9,042 nt of DNA from the NCBI GenBank assembly GCA_002386465.1, contig DGIT01000044.1, forward strand, positions 1 to 9,042, written 5' to 3'. Source of the stretch: Burkholderiales bacterium UBA4615. GTDB taxonomy: Bacteria; Pseudomonadota; Gammaproteobacteria; Burkholderiales; Burkholderiaceae_E. Positions 5,666-9,042 of this stretch are shown piece by piece. Position numbers and translations under genes: made by a program. The notes beneath the pieces are model-generated. The model ran no database searches. It was not told the origin of the DNA and saw nothing but the letters and a program-made list of their open reading frames with translations. The stretch's first letter is position 1. Each line of letters begins with the position of its first letter.

Positions 5666-6965
5666 GGTTGACCTGCGCCTGGCTGAAGCCAGCGAGTTGC
5701 TTATAGCGGGCTGCGATCGCCTCCAGTTCAGCCCGCGGAATCACCTCGTGCACATCGGCGAATCCTTGCGGGGCGCGCTGCTCAGCCAGTTCCATCACCT
5801 GGTCGGGCCCGTTGGCCCGATTGCCCAGCACGATGGCCGCCGTGGCATCGCGCCGTGCCGCCTCGTACTGTGCAAACGCAGCGGTCGGGTCCGCCGTGCG
5901 TCGCCCAAAGCCCGTCGCACTCAGGGCATTGGCCATGGCTTCAGCATCCAGGATGCCCTGCGAGGCCCCATTGCTGCCGATCGGGTACATCGGATGCGCG
6001 GCGTCTCCCAGCAGCGTGACGCGCCCGAAAGTCCAGCGTTCCAGCGGGTCCCGGTCGGCCATCGGATACTCGAAGATCGTATCGGTGCGGTCGATCAGCG
6101 AGGGAATGTCCAGCCACGGGAAGCGCCAGTCGGCAAACGGCGCACGAAATGGAGAGGCATCCACCTTCCGGCTCCAGTCCTGGCGCGGCGGCGCATCGCC
6201 CGCCAGCGGCAGCTCGGCAATCCAGTTCACCATGGCGCGCCCTGAGGCATGGTGTTCAGCTGAAATCGGATAGGTCACGAATTTCTGGTTTTTGTGACCA
6301 ATCAGCGCCATGGATCGCCCGCCCAGGAAGGGGGTGCCTTCCACCCGCCCGCGCCACAGCAGGTAGCCCGAAAACCGCGGTGGGCCTTCGTTGGGGAAGA
6401 AGGCATGACGCACCACCGAGTGGATGCCGTCGGCGCCGATCACGGCCCGCGCCCGAACCGGCGGACGCGCCACGCCCTGCGGGTCGGTGAACTGCAGGAG
6501 CACCGAGTCGCCCTGATCCTCGAAGTGCGTGAGCGCATGCCCGGTCCGAACGGCATCCGCACCCAACCGGGTGCGCGCGGCTTCGAAGAGCAGCATCTGC
6601 AGCTCGCCGCGGTGAATGGAGAATTGCGGAAAGGCATAGCCCGCGGCCAGCCCGCGGGGCTCGGACCAGATCAGCTGACCGTGCTTGTTGAAATAGGACA
6701 GCGTGGCGGTCTCGATCGCGGTCTGCGCCAGGCGCTCCTGCAGACCTAAACCGGCCAGCACCCGTACCGAATGCGGCAGCAGGTTGATCCCCACACCCAA
6801 AGGGCGCAGGGCATCGACCGATTCGAAGACCGTGCAGCCGATGCCTTGCGCATGCAGCGCCAGGGCAGTGCTCAGGCCACCGATTCCTCCGCCGATGATG
6901 GCGAGATCGATGATCGGCTCATGGCCGGTGTCAGGGCGAGATGCGTGGGGCGATAAGGTGTTCAT
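5658..6965 (-). CDS. FAD-dependent aromatic monooxygenase (PhzS/salicylate hydroxylase-like)
   Basis: This 435-residue protein is a class A flavoprotein monooxygenase (PF01494), using FAD, NAD(P)H and oxygen to hydroxylate an aromatic ring. It shows the FAD-binding GGGIGGL (25-31), an acidic residue ending the second strand (FES, Glu48), the GADG motif (177-180) and the second FAD signature GDAAHPMYPIGSNGASQGILD (320-340). The PIGSNGASQ form is typical of the PhzS-like and salicylate-hydroxylase-like branches. No signal peptide or membrane segment is seen. The ATG at 6965 places the Rossmann fold about 20 residues in, as usual; the frame is open to 7088 but that would overlap the preceding gene. 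The ribosome site is weak. It starts 89 bp after the PcaD-PcaC gene on the same strand, so it probably acts on an aromatic compound feeding that pathway. The substrate is unknown. Confidence 0.9.
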   Translation of the reverse strand: MNTLSPHASRPDTGHEPIIDLAIIGGGIGGLSTALALHAQGIGCTVFESVDALRPLGVGINLLPHSVRVLAGLGLQERLAQTAIETATLSYFNKHGQLIWSEPRGLAAGYAFPQFSIHRGELQMLLFEAARTRLGADAVRTGHALTHFEDQGDSVLLQFTDPQGVARPPVRARAVIGADGIHSVVRHAFFPNEGPPRFSGYLLWRGRVEGTPFLGGRSMALIGHKNQKFVTYPISAEHHASGRAMVNWIAELPLAGDAPPRQDWSRKVDASPFRAPFADWRFPWLDIPSLIDRTDTIFEYPMADRDPLERWTFGRVTLLGDAAHPMYPIGSNGASQGILDAEAMANALSATGFGRRTADPTAAFAQYEAARRDATAAIVLGNRANGPDQVMELAEQRAPQGFADVHEVIPRAELEAIAARYKQLAGFSQAQVNRR

Positions 6966-6999
6966 AAGGTGTGTGCCAGGCTTGGAGACTTCGTCGGGC

Positions 7000-7029
7000 A
7001 GGACAGTTTCAGACAGGACAGGTTCTGAC
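7000..7029. repeat. 15-bp tandem repeat in the monooxygenase leader
   Basis: Two adjacent 15-base units, AGGACAGTTTCAGAC (7000-7014) and AGGACAGGTTCTGAC (7015-7029), differ at two positions. They lie in the 89-bp gap between the PcaD-PcaC stop (7055) and the monooxygenase start (6965). In the open frame upstream of that start they would encode SEPVL-SETVL, but that extension is probably not translated. A regulatory role is possible but unproven. Confidence 0.6.
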
Positions 7030-7054
7030 GCGGAAAGGCGCAGCCGCTGCGGGT

Positions 7055-8323
7055 TCAGGTCGGGTGGCCGTCGGCACCACCCTCGCATTCCCGCAGCAGT
7101 TCAGCGCCGATGTGAAAGCCGGTGTTGGCTGCCGGCACGCCGGCGTAAATCGCGGCCTGTTGCAGGAGTTCCTTCATCTCGGTGGGGGACAACTCATGCT
7201 GCAGGCCCGCGCGAGCATGCAGCCGGAATTCCTCCCAACGTCCGAGTGCACAGGTGATCGCCAGCACGATGAGCCGCCGGGTGCGGTCATCAAAGACCGG
7301 GCGCGTCCAGATGTCGTGCCAGGCCCAGCGCGTGATCATGTCCTGGAACTCGGCGTTGAAGGCGTTGGCAGTCGAGAGGCGGGCGTTCACGTACATCTCG
7401 CCCAGTGCCTGCTTTCGCCGCGCAATGCCTCGTGCGTACTGATCGGGCATAGGCGCAGAAGGTGCCACCGAGGTCACTGGCGAGGCGCCCTGCGGCAGGG
7501 CACCACTGGCCGGATGTGCGCCGGCCGCCACAGGGGCTTCGGCACGCTGCGGGCGCAGTGTGTCCATCAGCATGGCGACGAAGGCCGGTGGATCTTCCGA
7601 CGCAGGAATATGCGCGCAATCGAGTGTCACCAGCCGGGCGCCCGCAATACTGGCCGCGATCGCCGCGCCCATGGGAGGTGGTGTGGCCACGTCATGCTGA
7701 CCTACGATCACTGTCGTGGGTACCGTGATGCGCGAGAGTTGCGCCGACAGGTCATGGTCGCGCACCGCCGCGCAGCAGCCGATGTAGCCGATCGGGTCCA
7801 GGCCCATCATGGTCTGGCGCACCGAGTGAAGATGCGCCGTCCCTCGCGCAATGAAGCGCGGTGTGAAGAATCGGCCGATGCCCATGTCGACGACTGCGGC
7901 CATGCCGCCTGCTTGCACCCTTGCGATGCGCTCGGCCTGTCCGGCAGGCTCAACCCGGCCGGTCGTGTTGCACAGCATGAGGTGACGCAGCCGTTGTGGG
8001 GCATGGATCCCCAGCCACTGGCCGATCATGCCGCCCAGCGACACGCCGCAATAATCGAACTGTGCTGCGCCCGCGGCATCGGCCACCGCGAGCACGTCAC
8101 GGGCCAGCAGTTCCACGGTGTACTCGCCAGCCGGCGCATCCGACGCACCGTGACCACGCGTGTCGATCCGGATCACGCGAAAGAAGTCGGCCAGCCTGGG
8201 CATCACGGGATCCCATAGCGCATGGTCGGTGCCCAGTGAATTGACGAGCACGAGCGCAGGCAGCTCAGGATTGCCGTCGGTGCGCCAGAAAATACGCGCG
8301 CCGGCATGGGTCACGAAGGGCAT
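7055..8323 (-). CDS. pcaL: Fused 3-oxoadipate enol-lactonase / 4-carboxymuconolactone decarboxylase
   Basis: This 422-residue cytoplasmic protein joins two consecutive activities of the protocatechuate pathway. Residues 1 to about 257 are an alpha/beta hydrolase resembling PcaD, which hydrolyses 3-oxoadipate enol-lactone to 3-oxoadipate; the catalytic triad is Ser95 in GVSLGG, Asp211 in GQHDVATPP and His238 in CAHIP. A linker rich in Ala and Pro (about 258-292) leads to a PcaC-like decarboxylase domain (about 293-415) with WEEFRLHARAGL (363-374, including His369) and AAIYAGVPAANTGFHIG (390-406). The D-then-C order matches the fused enzyme called PcaL in Rhodococcus; PcaDC would be an equally good name. 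The ATG at 8323 has AAGGA seven bases upstream. It lies 95 bp after pcaB and 89 bp before the monooxygenase, on one strand. Both domains look intact. Confidence 0.93.
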   Translation of the reverse strand: MPFVTHAGARIFWRTDGNPELPALVLVNSLGTDHALWDPVMPRLADFFRVIRIDTRGHGASDAPAGEYTVELLARDVLAVADAAGAAQFDYCGVSLGGMIGQWLGIHAPQRLRHLMLCNTTGRVEPAGQAERIARVQAGGMAAVVDMGIGRFFTPRFIARGTAHLHSVRQTMMGLDPIGYIGCCAAVRDHDLSAQLSRITVPTTVIVGQHDVATPPPMGAAIAASIAGARLVTLDCAHIPASEDPPAFVAMLMDTLRPQRAEAPVAAGAHPASGALPQGASPVTSVAPSAPMPDQYARGIARRKQALGEMYVNARLSTANAFNAEFQDMITRWAWHDIWTRPVFDDRTRRLIVLAITCALGRWEEFRLHARAGLQHELSPTEMKELLQQAAIYAGVPAANTGFHIGAELLRECEGGADGHPT

Positions 8324-8340
8324 GTGGGGGTCCTTGATGG

Positions 8341-8379
8341 GGCGTACAGTGCCGCCGGCCAATTATCTCAGAGGCGTAC
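8341..8379. repeat. Direct repeat flanking the candidate promoter
   Basis: The heptamer GGCGTAC occurs at 8341-8347 and at 8373-8379, on either side of the candidate -10 element, 32 bp apart (about three helical turns). Paired sites in phase on the helix are typical of operators bound by a dimeric or looping regulator. With only seven bases per copy, chance is a real alternative. Confidence 0.3.
8362..8370 (-). promoter_or_regulatory. Candidate extended -10 promoter element before the pcaD-pcaC fusion
   Basis: Read on the minus strand, 8370-8362 is TGAGATAAT, one base away from the extended -10 consensus TGnTATAAT. It lies in the 95-bp gap between pcaB and the fused gene, about 39 bases before the start codon, and stands out as AT-rich in GC-rich surroundings. 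No convincing -35 box is at the usual distance, which extended -10 promoters can tolerate. If real, the fused gene and the monooxygenase could be transcribed independently of pcaB. Confidence 0.3.
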
Positions 8380-8418
8380 CGGGAATAACCCCAAGGAGCG
8401 CCTGCGCCGATCTGCCGA

Positions 8419-9042
8419 TCAAAGACCGCGCCAGCTCGCCAGCGTGTGATCAATCATGGTCTGCGCATCGCCCTGCTGCAAAGACGGATCGAAGAGGGTC
8501 TCCAGGAGCGCATCCGGCAGCGCGCTCGCCAGCACGGCATCCTGGCGTCGGGCCGCAGTGATCGCCTCGCGCAAGGTGTGCCCCGCCTCGATCGCATTGC
8601 GGCACAGCTGCTCCATCTGTGCATGCGCCGCCGCCTTACCCAGCGCATGAGCCAGCGCCACCGTCACCGCCTCGGCATGCACAAAGCCCTGCGTGCGCAG
8701 CAGGTTGGTCTGCATGGCCTGCGGAACCACTACCAGACCTTCGAGTGCTTCACCAATGGCTTGCGTGGCGCTGCCCGCGCATTCAAACAGTGCACCCAGT
8801 GTCCACCAGTCATAAGGCCAGGTGCCCAGCCCGCGCTCGTGTTCGCCCGCCTGTTGAGCCAACAGCGTCGACACCAGGCCCGGTGCGCGCAGGCCGGCCT
8901 GCAGTGCGAGCATGGCGGCGACCGGATTTCTCTTGTGTGGCATGGCCGACGAGCTGCCGCGGCCCTCGCCCGCAGGTTCCAGTACCTCGCCCACTTCAGC
9001 CTGCTGCAGCAGTGCGAGGTCGCGACCGATGCGGGCCATCGC
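8419..9042 (-). CDS. pcaB: 3-carboxy-cis,cis-muconate cycloisomerase, C-terminal part (cut by window edge)
   Basis: The last 207 residues of a fumarase/aspartase superfamily protein lie here; the N-terminal part is beyond the right edge. The superfamily signature GSSSAMPHKRNP is at fragment residues 29-40 and belongs to the active-site loop, with the catalytic serine in the SSS run. Further on, GEHERGLGTWPYDWW resembles PcaB sequences, and the end from about residue 130 matches the C-terminal helical domain of the adenylosuccinate lyase/PcaB group. PcaB converts 3-carboxy-cis,cis-muconate to 4-carboxymuconolactone. The downstream PcaD-PcaC fusion, catalysing the next two steps, supports PcaB over adenylosuccinate lyase. 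The reading frame is intact to the window edge. The upstream gene order and the start cannot be seen. Confidence 0.9.
   Translation of the reverse strand, partial: AMARIGRDLALLQQAEVGEVLEPAGEGRGSSSAMPHKRNPVAAMLALQAGLRAPGLVSTLLAQQAGEHERGLGTWPYDWWTLGALFECAGSATQAIGEALEGLVVVPQAMQTNLLRTQGFVHAEAVTVALAHALGKAAAHAQMEQLCRNAIEAGHTLREAITAARRQDAVLASALPDALLETLFDPSLQQGDAQTMIDHTLASWRGL

Noticed and set aside
6966..7088. N-terminal extension of the monooxygenase from a start at 7088
   Set aside because: It would overlap the end of the PcaD-PcaC gene and add 41 residues unlike the family. The ATG at 6965 gives the usual distance to the FAD-binding motif.
6971..8218. Long plus-strand open frame (415 codons) opposite the pcaD-pcaC fusion
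   Set aside because: It lies antisense to an intact two-domain enzyme and has low-complexity Arg/His/Gly composition with no family match I recognise.
8385..8400. PcaQ-type binding site
   Set aside because: Only the ATAACC half is present; the second half, GGTTAA at four bases distance, is not, so it is not called as a site.
1..9042. Mobile elements, CRISPR arrays, tRNA or rRNA genes
   Set aside because: No transposase or integrase motifs, no regularly spaced repeats, no terminal inverted repeats and no recognisable RNA gene sequences were seen.

Overview
The window is GC-rich (roughly two thirds G+C by eye), densely packed bacterial chromosome. The gene set points to a betaproteobacterium of the Burkholderiales, probably Alcaligenaceae-like (Bordetella/Achromobacter relatives). 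The main clues are the small DUF3567-type protein, a group I know mainly from Burkholderiales, and a NahR/LinR-like LysR regulator beside protocatechuate catabolism genes. The taxon is inferred; nothing in the window fixes it.

Left part (1-2710): the 5' end of a gene leaving the window on the minus strand (possibly a regulator) is divergent from a cyclase-family metal-dependent hydrolase (146-1192). That gene converges on a small unrecognised minus-strand gene (1240-1497), with a GC-rich hairpin filling the junction. The small gene is divergent from a LysR-type regulator (1715-2710). The 217 bp between these two starts contain an unusually AT-rich stretch that is the likely promoter/operator.

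Middle part (2788-5622, plus strand): a TrkH-type potassium transporter subunit, then 33 bp later a CobW/COG0523-like P-loop protein with degenerate G-motifs, then after 105 bp a DUF3567 protein. No TrkA partner is present.

Right part (9042-5658, minus strand): an aromatic catabolism gene run in the order pcaB (C-terminal part only, cut by the window edge), a fused pcaD-pcaC gene, and a PhzS/salicylate-hydroxylase-like FAD monooxygenase. PcaB, PcaD and PcaC are consecutive steps of the protocatechuate branch of the beta-ketoadipate pathway: carboxymuconate to carboxymuconolactone, decarboxylation to the enol-lactone, then hydrolysis to 3-oxoadipate. The monooxygenase at the end of the run may feed a substituted aromatic into the pathway, but its substrate cannot be read from sequence.

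I see no tRNA, rRNA, CRISPR array, insertion sequence or phage gene. The most interesting items are the PcaD-PcaC fusion with its attached monooxygenase, the degenerate CobW-like protein downstream of trkH, the cyclase-family enzyme lacking part of the classical metal motif, the unrecognised 85-residue protein, and short repeats in several leader regions. No clearly new multi-gene system is evident.
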